NCBI RefSeq assembly: GCF_000143415.4
Contig: NW_003314279.1
Span: forward strand, 1,997,679 to 2,061,678
Length of the DNA: 64,000 nt
Origin: Selaginella moellendorffii
Taxonomy: Eukaryota; Streptophyta; Lycopodiopsida; Selaginellales; Selaginellaceae
Reading direction: 5' to 3'
The position numbers and the translations under genes are program-made. Positions 20,143-33,300 of the stretch are shown here, piece by piece. Within the stretch, counting starts at the first letter, position 1, and each line of letters starts with the position of its first letter. Under the pieces are notes generated by a model that worked only from the letters and a program-made list of their open reading frames with translations, was not told the origin of the DNA and made no database searches.

Positions 20143-23100
20143 ATGGTGGCGGGATCACGCCGTCGCGCTAGTGAACACCTTGGCTCTTCTTCTACTAGTG
20201 GCAAGCGCCCTAGATATGGCGCCTCCTCTTCTTCCTCCACACCCACATTGCTAGGGCGCGGGGGGCGCGCCTCGTCTAGGGCTGCCAATGGCGCGCGGGC
20301 GTCGTCGTCCGTGGTGGCGGACGATCCCGATTTCGAGCCGGGGGATTCCGAGTGCGTGGCGCTGCCCGAGGATTCTTGGTTTGGGGCGGAGGAGGCGGCC
20401 GCGGCGATCGTTCCAGTTGTCGAGGATGCCGATGTCTCTGCTGCTACTGCCGCAGCTTCATCGTCGGCCATGCCGCTGTGCTCCGGCCCTCCAGCACAGG
20501 CTTTCGCGCTCTCCGCCACTCCTCTCTACCCTAATTCCGTCAGGTGGTCTGAGGACAACCTCCTTGCAGTTGCCGCTGGACATATGGTCACTATACTGGT
20601 GAGTTCTTCCCATGCATTGTCTTGTTCTTGCTGAAACTTTTCTTTTTTCGTGAAGAATCCAGCATCGCTGTCGGGTCCCCGGAGCTTTGTGTCCGTCTCC
20701 GTGAAGCCGAGCTTCGATTTTGGCACCGTGAATCGTGATGGTACGTGTTAAGTTCGTTCTTGTGAGTAAGCTTTTGCCTAGAGTTTGCTTTTAGAGTTAA
20801 AGCATCATTTGCTGATGCCGCTTACGCTCTCGAGGGATTCTCGTGCCGTGGTTCGCTCGATCGATTGGTCTCCGCAAGGTGTTGGATCCCATGGAGGGTA
20901 CTTCTTTTTCTTTGTTCTCAAGTCACGGGCCTCTGATGTTTTCGTTTTCTCTCGGGCATTTTTTTCTTATCTTAGATGTCTTCTTGCGGTTGCCACGACA
21001 GATTATCGAGTGAAGCTGCACTCGCCACCCATGTCCGAGTATCGATCTGAGTGGATCGAGGTAAGCCACGCTTCCCTTGTTGTCTCTTGTTAACTATGAA
21101 TTTGTATTGGCAGTTGTTAGACGTTTCAGAGATGATGTTTGAGTATTGTATGAAGTTTGAGTTTTTGGAAACGGAAGCATCGTTTGACATGGTACTCCTT
21201 TCGCTGACAGTTTTCTTTCATGATTGACCAGCATTTTGATAGATGTCAGATGGCATAGCTTTCAACAGAGCTTACAAGAGGCAAGGACAAATGTCCCCAG
21301 CTGAGGATCTGCTTCAGAAAAGGAGGAGAACTAGGTACTTTTACGTTTACGTACGCGGCTTTATTTTTGAAATGTTCTGCTTGTGCAGCACACCGGAGGC
21401 TTCAGTACTTGGAATGGAGGTGAGCTACTTGTTTTGTGCTGATGGTTTTGAGCTGACTCGCATCTACTCGCAGGCTGGAAATTTGCTTAACCGTCCTCCT
21501 GTTCTATGGGATGGGCAAGCATCTCTTGCTTCAGCCCATATGAAACCTCTTGCAAACGACGGCATGGCGGATGATGCCATGAAGGTATAACTTGAATTTA
21601 TCTTCAGATGACGTAACGCCTCAATGCCAGAAACGCGGTAGAAGAGGGACTTACAGTGAACAGCTTTCAGGTGCTTGTGATTTTAAATTGTTTTCTCTAC
21701 GCTTCTAAGCAGGTTATGTTCTCGTAGGCTCTGCTGATGTTGAAGGTTTCGACGACGGAAAACAAACTAAAAAGAGAAAACAGCTGAGAGTCAAAGATGG
21801 ACAGCTCTCGAATCTAACCGTCACCGCGCCCCAATACATGACAAGGAGTTCAATGCTGGCCTCTCTAGCCTTGGCATGGTCCTCGAAGTGCTCTTGCTGT
21901 GATAGCAACTCGCGAGTTTTTAGTGCTGTTTTTCTGTCGGTTGGGACGAAGTCTGGCATGGTTGGCTTCTGGCGGCTATCAACACCTGACGTATACTCGG
22001 TTGAAAAAGTGCTACCGCTACCAGACGTAAGCTTTATCGGCTTCTTAAACGCACACGAGTCCTGGGTGACTGCACTTGATTGGGCGGCTGGAGCTTCAAC
22101 TGATCAAGTTCTTCTGGCAACCGGAAGCTCTGATGGGAGGTACAGTTCTACCTCGTATCAGTCTGTATCTAATGGATCTCACTCATGTTACAGTGTCAAG
22201 TTGTGGCAAGGAGATACAAGAGTATTGATGCAGTGGCAACCGTCGGCGCTTTTCCTCCCCTGGACACTTCTCTTTCAGGTGAGGGAACTATCTTGCATTT
22301 AGTTTAGTAAATGACTAATGAAAACTCAGGTTACTGGTGTCGACAGTGTGCCAGTGACGTCTTTGGCCTTGAAATATTCAATTGAGGCGGATAATATTCT
22401 TATTGTCGTTGGAAAAGGATCCGGTAGCGTTTTAGCTTGTGAATTAACAAGTGCAGGCCAGTGCTCTCGCAGGGCTTGCCTTCCACGGGCTCACGACCAA
22501 GCGGTATGCTTCCAAATATGTGCTTTCATGGTTTGATGTGCTTCGAGTTCCAGGTTATGGGAGTTTGCTGGTCTGCAGACAAAGATCAGATATACTCGTG
22601 TGGCCAGGTATGTTAACATTTGTTAAGCCACTAAGTATAAAGTCGTCTTTGACAGGATAACATGCTTCAACTGTGGGAATTCGCTGATACGCAACTCGTA
22701 GCCGTGGAGACTTCCCTTTTGGCATCTGAGGTCCCGGCAACTGCTCCTGACGTGTGTAAAACATTGCAATTGTACCCACACTAAACTTCTAAACCTTACA
22801 GCTTCCGGCATCGGCGTTGGAATCGTTTTTTGGTGTTGCACTGTCACCTGCAAATCTTTCTCTTGCAATGGTAGGATAGGTACTTAAAATTCTCTCTCTC
22901 ACTTTTCCATGTGCAGGTAAGAGGAATTGCTGCTGAAGCTGTAGATCCGATGTATCAATCCAGGTACCAATGTTGTTTTATTTTTTTGTTGGCTAGAAAT
23001 TTAAGATATTGTTTTTCGAAATCGCAGGTCACAAAAGGGTATTGTACAACTGGTCTGGGTCGGACAAGACGAAAATATCGTAAAAGCTGATTGTTTCGAC

Positions 23101-24158
23101 GATCCGAGTGCTGGTAGATCGGCTTATACTATTGCTGCAAGCTGGGAGACAAAAATCATATCGGCATTCTCTCATCTAGATCGTCGAGCCTCGTTCGTCC
23201 TATGGGATTTGCTGACAGTTCTATCATTTCTCAAGCAACTCTGTGGAGGAGAGATACTGGGGTCCGTTTTTCAGAAATGGCTCTCAAATTGGAGTTTCGT
23301 AAACACGGGTACTATCGAGGCTTGCTGCTGGTCAACAGAAGCTCTCAAGACGTGCTTACCAAGCTTGAGTTGTCGATGCCTACAGACAATGATCGTGATC
23401 TTTCGAAGGATAATCCTACAGGACTTGAAACTTGGACTACTTACAGAAGGGTTGGAAGCCATGCACAATTCTGGATCACGTACCCAGTTAACTTCAGAGC
23501 AGCAAACGTGGCTGGAAATCCTTTGGTGCATGGAGCACGAGCTAAGAGAGAGGCTGATGTTCCTGGCTTTGCTCACGGCTTTGTGGTGCAAGTCCCCTCA
23601 AGCAGAGAATGCCCAAGCTAGTGTCAAGATGGAAGCCAGGCTACCAACAGCATTTTTGATGTCCGACTGGATCCTCTTGAACTCGTCAAAGGTTTCTCCT
23701 CAACTGCTGCAGCTCGCCACTGAAGTGCATAAAGTTTATAACAGGTAGCTTCTTTTTTGTGATTGCTGTCAAGATGTTAATGCGTTTTCGGTTGTGGCAG
23801 ATCTGGATCAAGTTCACAAGAGCGCTGCAGCTACTGCGAGCAAACGGTTCCCTTGGAGTACCTTGAAGTTGGCTATTGCCGCGCAGAGGGAATCAACACG
23901 AGAATAAACCATCGGTTGCAGCGGTGCTCGGCTTCCTTGCAGATCTCCCTCCCTGGTCCGTCGTGGTATTGTACGTGCTGCGGTCGAAACGCCTTCCAAC
24001 AGGTTCCAGAGTTTTTTTTCTCCTTGACGTCGAGGGTCCAGATTGAGAGGCTGCCTTCGATTGTGGTGCTGGAGCCCGTTGTGTCGCGGTGTCCCTTTTG
24101 CGGAATCCTGATGCAGAGGATCTTACCGGAGTTTTTCCTCACACCGTCTCTGGTGTAA
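20143..24158 (+). CDS. TFIIIC 90-kDa subunit-like protein (WD40 plus zinc-binding C-terminus)
   Basis: The start is the ATG at 20143 (MVAGSRRRASEHLG); the codon six bases earlier is TTG. A disordered Ser/Ala-rich N-terminus is followed by a beta-propeller region. This includes YPNSVRWSEDNLLAVAAGH, SIDWSPQGVGSHGG, AVATTDYRVKLHSPP, HESWVTALDWAAGASTDQ, LLATGSSDG and SVKLW, spread over many exons with short introns. The C-terminus has a zinc-binding arrangement: WYCTCCGRNAFQQVPEFFF then RCPFCGILMQRILPEFFL. This domain order is that of GTF3C4/TFIIIC delta (plant relative At3g49400), part of the factor that recognises B-boxes of tRNA genes in the nucleus. An alternative last exon after a GTGAGT donor near 24173 would give a different tail, but the CPFCG frame fits the family better. 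Confidence 0.75.
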
Positions 24159-24363
24159 GTAATGAGGTGAGTTCTCTCCTTCCTTTCGAAAGTTTTTGAC
24201 GAACTTGCTGTGCTCTCGTTGCAGGCTGGTAGTTCTCAGTGCTGTGTATGTAACGGAAAACGCTTGTAAAATATGATGAGAGAGAAACTGATTATCAAGC
24301 AAGCTGGTAACACACTTTTCTTTGAGATATGCATTTTTTCACACCTCTAGCTAGCTGCTCTCC

Positions 24364-26829
24364 ATGTTTTTCTCTCTAGATCACGAGTTTGTGAGCTGTT
24401 ACTGCAAGGACAAGACCGAGTTTGCTACTCTTCTCAGGGAATGTGGAAACTCGAGAGCTCTAGCGCGGGGTAAGCGTGTCCATTCTCTTCTTACTTCTGC
24501 CGGATATGGAGACGATGCGATCCTGTGCAACTTGGTCGTGCAGATGTATGGCAAGTGCGGTAACTTGGATGATGCCCGCTCCGTCTTCGATCGTATTCCT
24601 GCCAAGAACATCTACTCGTGGAACATCATGCTGTCAGCTTACCAGCGTGCCGGTTGTGGAGTTTCGGCACTCAAGCTGTTGCGGGAGATGGATTTGGATG
24701 GTGTTCGACCGGACAGTGTAACTTACGTAAGTTATGTCACCGCTTGTTCATCGGCTGGTGCAGTCGAGCAGGGAAAGTTTGCTCATTCCAGGATCGCTGC
24801 TACTGGGCACTTCGCAGCGGACGTTTCCGTGGGGAATTCGCTGGTGAACATGTATGGAAAGTTCGGACTCGTGGAGGAAGCCAGGACGGTCTTTGAGAGC
24901 ATGGTCGCAAGGAATACAGTGACTTGGAACACGCTTATCGGAGCTTATACCCAGAACGGGCATAGCAGGGAGGCGGTTGTGCTATACAAGCTGGCGAAAG
25001 AGAGCGGTGTGAAGATGAGCTATGTGACTTACGTGGTGGCTCTTGGAGCCTGTTCCACTCTCGGGCAAGGCAGGGAAGTTCACTCGGACATCGTCGCTGC
25101 GACGTGCGAGCTCAACGCTACGGTGGAAAACGCTTTGATCGGATGCTACTCCAGGTGCCAGAGTTTGGAAGATGCCCGGCTCGTTTTCAACTCCATGCAG
25201 TGCCGGAAGAACGCCGTCTCTTGGAACTCTATGATCTCGGCCTGTGTCGCGAACGGGCGTCCTGACGAAGCTCTTGAGATTTACAGGAGGATGGACTCGA
25301 GGCCTGACAGGGTGACTTTCATGGGTGTCCTCGGTGCCTGCTCTAGTCTTCCAGAGGGAAGAGAGATCCAGCAGCGTATCAAGGCAGAAGGCTTGGAGAC
25401 TAATGCCTGTGTGGCCAACGCGCTGATAACCATGTACGGGAGGTGTGGAAGCTTGGTGGACGCGAGAGAAGTCTTTGACGCGATGCCGGGGCGAGATATC
25501 ATCTCCTGGAACGCTCTGATCAACGCTCATGCTCAAAACGGCGATGGAAGAGGTGCTCTCGGGCTTTACCACGAGCTTCAAGCGGACGACATGCTAGAGC
25601 CGGATGGTGTGACTTTCGTGGCAGTTCTCGGTGCCTGCGTAGCCTGCAAAGACTTCAAACAAGGTGACGAGGTCTCCAAGCGGATCATTCGTAGCGGGAT
25701 CTACAAGGACGACGTTGTTCTGGCCACAGCCCTCGTGAGCATGCTTGGAAAGTTTGGCGAGATGGAACAGGCGAGGACAGTGTTTAGCGGCATGGCTAAA
25801 AGGACAGCCATCTCCTGGAACGCCATGCTTGCGGCATACTGTGACAACGGGCACGCTCGCAAAGCTCTGGAGCTCTACCACGCAATGGACGTGGATCCGG
25901 ACGAGGTGACTTACATGACTGTCGCGGAGGCGTGCTCGAGCTCGCGAGATCTTCAAGAGGCTGGAGCTCTACACGAGCGTGCTGCTGCGTCCGGCATGCT
26001 GGCTCATGTCCCCCTGGCCAACGCTCTGGTCGCGATGTATGGCAAGTGCCAGCGCCTGGACGAAGCAACGCGAGTTTTCGAAGGGATTCCTCGCCGGAGC
26101 CTCGTCTCGTGGAACTCCATGATCGCGGCCTGTGTGGACAACGGGGAGAACGCCCGAGCTGTGGAGCTGTTCAAAGAAATGGAGCCGCCACCCGACGACG
26201 TAACTTTCGTGAGCGTCTTCGCGGCGTGCTCCAACCTTGGCGACTTGGCTATGGCGAGGGAAGCTCACGGAGCATTTGGATCCAGGGAGCTGCTCGATGA
26301 CACCGTGGGAACTTCGCTCGTGAGCATGTATGGGAGGTGTGGGAGCCTCGCCGACGCTCGAGCGGTGTTTAAGAGGATGCCGAGGAGGGACGCGACGAGC
26401 TGGACGAGCATGATCGTGGCGTGTGCTCGCGGCGGCGATGGCGTTGCCGGGGTGGCGGCGTTCTACGCGATGGGACTGGAGGGAGTGGCTCCCGACGAGA
26501 TCAGCTTCCTGGCGGTGCTCTTCTGCTGCAGCCACACGGGGCTGGGGCGCCAAGGCCGGGAGTTCTTCGTGCTCATGCTTGAGGAGCTGGGAGCTCGGGC
26601 CGAGCACTACGTGTGCATGGTCGACCTGGTTGGTCGGCTTGGATGGGTGGAGGAGGCACAGAGGCTCTTGGAAGCCATGCCTTTCCAGGCCGGTTCCATC
26701 GCGTGGCTGGCGCTGCTGGGGTCTTGCAACGTCCAGAGGAGCTCCCGGCGTGGAGCGCTGGCGGCCGAGCGCGTGATCGAGCTGGAGCTGGAGGAAGCGA
26801 GGCGTGGCAGCGATTTGCAAGGTTTGTGA
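24364..26829 (+). CDS. PLS-class PPR protein with E-like region
   Basis: An intronless frame of 821 codons from the ATG at 24364. Repeats run from about residue 20 to 770 in P-L-S order. Examples are ARGKRVHSLLTSAGYGDD, LCNLVVQMYGKCGNLDDARS, NIYSWNIMLSAYQRAG and RPDSVTYVSYVTACSSAG. A closing block resembles the E domain (YVCMVDLVGRLGWVEEAQRL, then IAWLALLGSC), and the protein stops soon after AAERVIELELEEA. No DYW domain is present. PLS-class PPRs are RNA-binding proteins that usually direct C-to-U editing in plastids or mitochondria, and they are exceptionally numerous in Selaginella. The N-terminus is not a strong targeting peptide. The E region looks cut short, so editing would need a partner in trans. 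Confidence 0.85.
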   Translation: MFFSLDHEFVSCYCKDKTEFATLLRECGNSRALARGKRVHSLLTSAGYGDDAILCNLVVQMYGKCGNLDDARSVFDRIPAKNIYSWNIMLSAYQRAGCGVSALKLLREMDLDGVRPDSVTYVSYVTACSSAGAVEQGKFAHSRIAATGHFAADVSVGNSLVNMYGKFGLVEEARTVFESMVARNTVTWNTLIGAYTQNGHSREAVVLYKLAKESGVKMSYVTYVVALGACSTLGQGREVHSDIVAATCELNATVENALIGCYSRCQSLEDARLVFNSMQCRKNAVSWNSMISACVANGRPDEALEIYRRMDSRPDRVTFMGVLGACSSLPEGREIQQRIKAEGLETNACVANALITMYGRCGSLVDAREVFDAMPGRDIISWNALINAHAQNGDGRGALGLYHELQADDMLEPDGVTFVAVLGACVACKDFKQGDEVSKRIIRSGIYKDDVVLATALVSMLGKFGEMEQARTVFSGMAKRTAISWNAMLAAYCDNGHARKALELYHAMDVDPDEVTYMTVAEACSSSRDLQEAGALHERAAASGMLAHVPLANALVAMYGKCQRLDEATRVFEGIPRRSLVSWNSMIAACVDNGENARAVELFKEMEPPPDDVTFVSVFAACSNLGDLAMAREAHGAFGSRELLDDTVGTSLVSMYGRCGSLADARAVFKRMPRRDATSWTSMIVACARGGDGVAGVAAFYAMGLEGVAPDEISFLAVLFCCSHTGLGRQGREFFVLMLEELGARAEHYVCMVDLVGRLGWVEEAQRLLEAMPFQAGSIAWLALLGSCNVQRSSRRGALAAERVIELELEEARRGSDLQGL

Positions 26830-29800
26830 ATCTCGAGCTCTTTCTGCAAACCCTGTCGGCACTTATAGCATATAAATCATTTCCGAGAAGAGAAAGCATT
26901 CCTGGATTTGGATTGATCTTGGTGTCTCCAGGATAATCTAGTCTCTGAACACGAGGGGGTGGTCATTTCTAAAAGCTTGAAAATACTGTTCTCTGCTCCT
27001 TTACTTTCTTTTCTTTACCCGATTTCCCAAAAGCCTGGTGCTGGGCTCCTGCAACAAAATCTGTGTGTTTTGATCGCCATGGAGGACACATTCATTCGCG
27101 AGCAGAGGTCGAGGGGCCCCTCAAGATTTAAATCTCTCTCCTCGACTGTCCAACCCTTTGGAAAGTAGCCATCTCGCGCGTTTTAAATCAACAAAATATT
27201 TCCTTTCAAGGTGTCAACGTGAGTGAAGGACCCCCTATGCATGGGAATTTAGCGATCTGGACGCTGTTGTGGGATCATCACTCGCTCAGCTGTGAGTTCT
27301 TTCTCGTGGGGTCGCGGGATCTTGTCAATCAATGGGTGGGTCGTTTCTTTCACTCGCTCGTTTCGATCGATGGACAGAGATTCATGGCCTAACCACAGGA
27401 CTGACAATTGCCCGCCGGTGGGACAACATTCATATGATCATGGCTCCACACACTCCCACACACTGACCTTGGAAATATAAGTACGAGATTAACATCGCTA
27501 TCCTCCGCTCCAAGAGCCTGTCCTCCTCCGAAGATACCATCCATGTTACGTGGCTACGGTACGATCAAACTGCATTTCTAAAGCTTGAAAGCAAAATCTT
27601 CATGTCCGGCTCGAACAAGCTGTGTACAAAAGTTACAGGCCAGAGAGTGACACATATATGAAATGACCCAAGAGGACAATCAGCGAGGGTGGTGGAAGAA
27701 ACTCTGTAGTTAAATGTGTAAGTTGGAAGGGGAGGATCATCTTAAGATCTGAGTGAGTCAGGTGTGTGTTTGGTGTGATACTTGCAGACCAAAATGCCTA
27801 AGAATTTAGGAAGACTTCAAAGCTGTGTCATATCTCCAGTGTGGTAAAGATCACAATTTTTATATGGTTTTCTCTTACCAGCAAAGCATCTGGATTGAGA
27901 TGCAAGTTGGGCAGTACTTGTTTCTAGTAATGTCTTTTTTCCTGTTTTATGCAGCCAAGTGACCACAATCTTCTCCAGTTTTGCGGTACCACGTTCTAGA
28001 TTCATTCTTTGGCTTCTTTCAACAACACCAGGTCCTACAGACAAATGATACTAAGCAGATCCTTGCTTGTACAAGGACTAGCTGGAAAGGAAACTCCTTG
28101 CCCTTTGCTGTGAGCTTTCTTAGGAGCAAAGCCCTGCAAAACCACAGACCAGTGCTCCAGATGATGGGTTGTACTCAACTTTTGCATCACTCACCAGATA
28201 CAATAACATGGTATCAGACTAATTAAACACAATGCTGGTTGTGCTGTCCTGGCAGCAAGCCAGGAGCACAGCAAAGAAATGAAAGCCATGCCCAGCAAAA
28301 TCCATAACTATGACAAACATCAGGTGAGTATAATATGAGTTTGACTAGAGCATGCCCTCAATTACCCCTTTCACCAACCAAAACTCTTTTTCACTGCAGT
28401 TTACCAGCCACACCAGAGAGACAGGCACACAGACAAAGCAATCACCCTCTTAGTGATCATAGTACGTTTTTTAATTTCTATATCTTTACATACTAAAAGA
28501 AGAACTTGTTAGAGAATGGAGATGAAGATGCTGCCTTTGTTTTGTTTATGTTTCTGGGGTCATATTGAGGTGTGATCCCTCTCCACTCACCAGCAGTTGC
28601 TATCAAGATGAATTTTAACATATATTTTGACCACCACCAACTCTACAGTAACAGTAGAAACATGCAATATTTACTGTTCTGGGATTTTTATGGTGGAGGG
28701 TGGTAAGTTTCCTCACATGATGAAACTGCTATCATAAATTCCCCCAGTTTTTGCTGGTCTTCTTGTAATTCCACCACAAAGCACGATGAAGAAATGGGAG
28801 AAATACGACAAGATCATGTCGTAGTCCACCTGCTCGCTATACGCATGGTGTATAAACAAACACCTCCCTGATCAGAAGATCAGATCAAAGCCCTTTCCTC
28901 CATTTTCAGAGTTGCACGCTTGTTTAATATACTGCGTTTTTCATTTTTCTGCTGGAAGGACAATACACACACCACACCCTCCGTGTACTTCGTACTTCTG
29001 TATTCTGGGTGCGTATGGGTTGGAGCCATAAATTGAAAATCATCTGGCAATAACACCGACATTTACAGTCCACACAGTAAAAAACGGAGAGGACAAAAAA
29101 GGTCATCTAAACATATGCCCACAAAGGCAATTTCTGGTCATGGTGTTGTTGCGGCTTAAATCACACGCACGATCGCGCTTCTTGCGGATAATCTGGAAGA
29201 AACCGTGAGCTCTAGTCCCTAGCCTAGCATCTCTTTTGAATTCTGTGAAGGAGCTCTAGCTTTTTTTCTAAAGCCCAGTGTCCGCTAGTTCACCAGCTAT
29301 GGCGTGGTGCCAAAACATTTTGTTATGGCGTTTAACCAGTAGCCTGAGCTGGCTGGCAAGCCCCGGGGAACACGGGGCTGGTTTTCCTGCGTGTCCAAAC
29401 CTCTACTAGCGCCAGCTACGTGAAGACAACAACAATACCAAAGAACGGAGAACCAAGAGCAGCATAACCATTTGACATTGGTTTTTTTTCTCCGTGGTAT
29501 GACAAATCCACCAACTTGTATGACTGTCAACTGACAGACCCAAAAACTTGGAGTTTCCGAAACTCGTCTCAATGGCATCTTATACTTGTAGACTCTTGGT
29601 TCTCAGCAGATGCCGAGATTTGGCATTACGTTACAATCAATTCATGTCGTCCGTGTCGCTTGGATCGCGAGAGGGCGATCGCTTTCCGCCCCGCATTTTT
29701 GTTTGCGAGCCTTGTCGAGGGTCTGTTCCAGGTACCTTCGTTCCAATTTGATTTCAAAACTCTCCTCGCGAGGAATCAGTACAAAAGCTCCAAACTTTAT

Positions 29801-30361
29801 TCCGCGAAATCCTGCTTTGGGGGAGGTCATCTTCTTACTTTGGTGCCACTGCTCTAAATTCTTTTCCACTTTCTTTTCCCTGGTGTCATCGTCGTGGTTT
29901 GGCAGTCTTTCATTGTTTTTGTTGTGACCTTCTCATTGAGTTCTTTCCGTCCATCTTTTCTCTGGGCTCTTGCTCTTCTCCGCCTCTCCCAGCCTCGCCT
30001 TTAGCTTCAATGTGGATGCATTCTCCATGTGTTGCGTAGATTAGAGCCAGCAGCAGATATTTCATCTGGTTTTGGACTGCGATCTCTCCTTGGAGCATTG
30101 CTTTCAAGACAATCAAGGCCTCTCACGGTGTGCCAAGCTGTTTGTAAGTCGTAAAGAAGTCCCAGACTGTTTGCACTGCTTGCTTACCGCATCATTATAG
30201 CTCTCCACTTCCATTCCTTCCTCGGTTTCGTGGCCTTTTGCCTGAGACAACAAAACAAAAAGCAACCACCGAGCAAGAAGGAAGGAGAAGGAGAAGAGAA
30301 AAAAAGTCGTCACAGTAGTGAGGTGTGAGGAGAGGAGGAAAACATCCAAAGCTTTTCGGCT
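26830..30361. other. Gene-poor intergenic region
   Basis: About 3.5 kb with only short unrelated open frames on both strands. I see no tRNA, no conserved plant miRNA sequence that I recognise and no repeat block. The last few hundred bases, CT-rich and then purine-rich, are probably promoter and 5' leader of the TRM-like gene. Confidence 0.5.
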
Positions 30362-33300
30362 ATGGCAGACAGTCCAGGAAGATTGCTTTCAAGCATTTGT
30401 TTAGGTGGTGGTGGCGCTGGCGGCTATGGAAGCAGCGGCAGCGGCCAGTCCTCGGCAAAGTACGGCTGCGTAAATATTTTCCTCCATCTCTTCGATTGGA
30501 ACCGGAGGCTCTCCAAAAAAGGCCTCTTCTTGAGCAAGAAATTGCTGCCGTCAACGCTAGGTGAGAATGAGAGCGAGCCAGAGAGAGAGAGAGAGCTCTC
30601 TCTCTCTCTTTCACTCCCTCCAATCGAAAAATAAGCATGCATTTCTAATTCTAGATTTGCTCTGTGTGTTTGTGGCCAACCACAGAAGGGGCTGAGCAAT
30701 CCGGGAAGAATAGGAGGAGAAGAAAGAGCAGGAGCAACAAGGCAGCCATGGTGGTGGCGGCGTGCGAGGAGCGTTTGCCCATGGCAAAGTTGCTCCTGGT
30801 AAGCTCCAAACATTTCAACCATGAAAAAGAGAACTTTTACTTCTTTCTGGAGATTCGACTAAAAAGGAGAATGCTGTGTTTGCTACTCAGATTGCTGATG
30901 AGAAGCGGACGAATGGCAGCAATTTCGATGACATTCCAGAGGAAAACGAAGAGGAAGAAGGCGAAGAGGAGGAGGAACTAGAGCTCGAGAACACCACCAA
31001 TGCCAGCAAAGATAACTTGATGATCACCAGCGGCAGGAGCAGCTACAGCAGCAGCGACAAATGCTTTCCCTGTTCTTCGGAGACTCGCTCGCTCCAGGAG
31101 CTCCTCCACACTGACCACGACGATTACTACCACCACCAGTTCGCTGCCTCTCCTCCCAAAATGCTGCACGAATTCCTCGACCCGGCCGAGCAAAAGCCGC
31201 TTTTCAGCCTTCTCATCCAGGAGGCCAAAGCAGCGTCGACATCGTCCTCCTCCATAGCTCTCCCAAATTCCCGGGAAGAACAGAGCCACCAAGCTCCCAG
31301 CTCCAGAAACCCAAAGAGGAGCTCCAATTCCCTCTCCAGGCAAGTTTCCTCCGAGAGGCCGGCCTTCGCTCGCAGAGCAAACTCTCGCAAGTCCTCATCC
31401 TCGTCGCCCATGACCACTTCTTCCTCGTCTTCCTCCTCTACTAGCAAATGCCCCCGTGTGGCAACTGATGCGAGTCTTGGAGTCGCGGCTTCTGGATGCG
31501 GTGGTTTCAGCAGAAGGACGTCCGGGCTCTTTCTCGAGGCAGCCGCAAAGATACTTGATCCACGGGGCCAGTCGTCGAAGACGTTGACCAGGGTTGGCCA
31601 CCTTTCTTCGCGGAAGAAAGTGCCCGTCTCGAAGGTACCACTCGACCACCCCGCCACAGCCGACGAAAGTAAAGCCGCCCCGGAAGAACACAAGCACAGA
31701 AGATCATTCGAGGTTCTTCCCTCGGACATCCAAAACTGCTTTGCAAACTCCTCCAGAGCATCGCTGCGCGAGAGGAGATCTGTCTCGGCACCTTGCTCGC
31801 CCGGTCCCCGCGGAGAAGAGAAAGAAGGCACCGTCCCATACACTAGCTGCGCGTCCATCCGCTCGCTCATGGAGCTCTTCCTGGACGACCTGGAGGAGGA
31901 CATGGAGCTGAGCTGCCTGAGCCGGTCTCTAATCTCTCGATCACCTCGCGAAGACCTTCAAAAACTTTCCGACGCAGCACCCCCCGATGATCACAGGCAC
32001 TTCCGCTCCATCCATCTCCCAGATGGACGCGACCGCACGGTGGACGAGCTCGAAGAAGGCGACTACGTAAGCTTTCGGGACTTCCTCACGAAGGCGAAGA
32101 AGCCTAGTGCTACTCCAGCTCCTCCAACCGAAGTGGAGGAGGATGCCTCCACTGCCGACGAGCAGCAAGATGATTGCTGCCATGTCCCCAGCGACCACCA
32201 CGAAAACTTTGGATTCATGGTCCACAATCCTTTGTTCGAGGGCAGTAACTCCCCATCATCTTACTACTGCAACGAGGAGGAGCTCGGCAACGATGACGAC
32301 CGAGGTCTGGAGGAGATCCTCAAGTCCATCCTCACCCAGACGAGCGATCAAGCCAAGCAGCACCGGGATCCCTCGAGACTGACATGGCTACCGGATGAAA
32401 GCAGCAAGTTGGCAGCTCCAGATCAAAGCTTCAACATGGTAAGTTTGCGCATTCTTCCTCATGATCATCGGTAGAACTAGAGTTCTAAGCTTTCTTTCTT
32501 CTTGCAGTATAACAATACCAGCACCACCATCATTAACAACAAAGATGGCAGCAGTAGCTGCTCGGACGAGAGCCATCAACTGGACAGCGATAGCGTGGAA
32601 GTCACCTCCGAATCCAACTGTGGAGAGGACTGCGGTCAACCCAGCCCGGTCTCGGTGCTTGACTCCCCCTTTGACGATGATCTTCCGGGAAAACGAGGCA
32701 AGAGGGGCCCCTCGAGCAGCAGCAAAAGCAGTAGAAAACGACTAGACTTTTCTGGTAAGAATCCACACTTTTTTTCCTTGCGATCTCATTATCTTTTTTT
32801 TGTTCTTGCTTAGATGATCGTCACGCTCGGAGTGTAACCAGCAGCAACACCAGCAGCAGCAGCGCGAGCTCGCCAAGTAGCATAGTTCGGTTTCAAAACT
32901 TCGACACCAACGCGCTGGAGGAGGCCGAGGAGTACATCGCCATGGTCCTGGAGGAGTCGGGTATTGGCTACCATGCAAACGCGGTGACGCTGCTGGTGGC
33001 CGAGGCCAAGAGCGGTGGCGACTTCAACGCTGGGATCATCGGCGGCAGCGTCTTCGAGAGGCTCGAGGACCGGATGCGGGTGCAGCAGCTCATCGAGCAC
33101 CTCGAGTCGTGCAGCACGTCGTCCAGTGCCGAGGATCGCCCCAGCCACCACAGCCTCGAGAGCCTGAGAGCTCACTACGGGAGCTACCACGAGTCGAGGT
33201 CCCGGAGGAGGATGGTGTTCGACTTTGTGAACGAGATCCTGGGATCCATTGTCGCCAGGCACCTGGAAGATCACCACACGCGGGTTAGAACAGGGAGGCA

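Noticed and set aside
26830-30361. A microRNA precursor or other RNA gene in the gene-poor region
   Set aside because: None of the conserved plant miRNA sequences I checked by eye was present, and no long hairpin was obvious.
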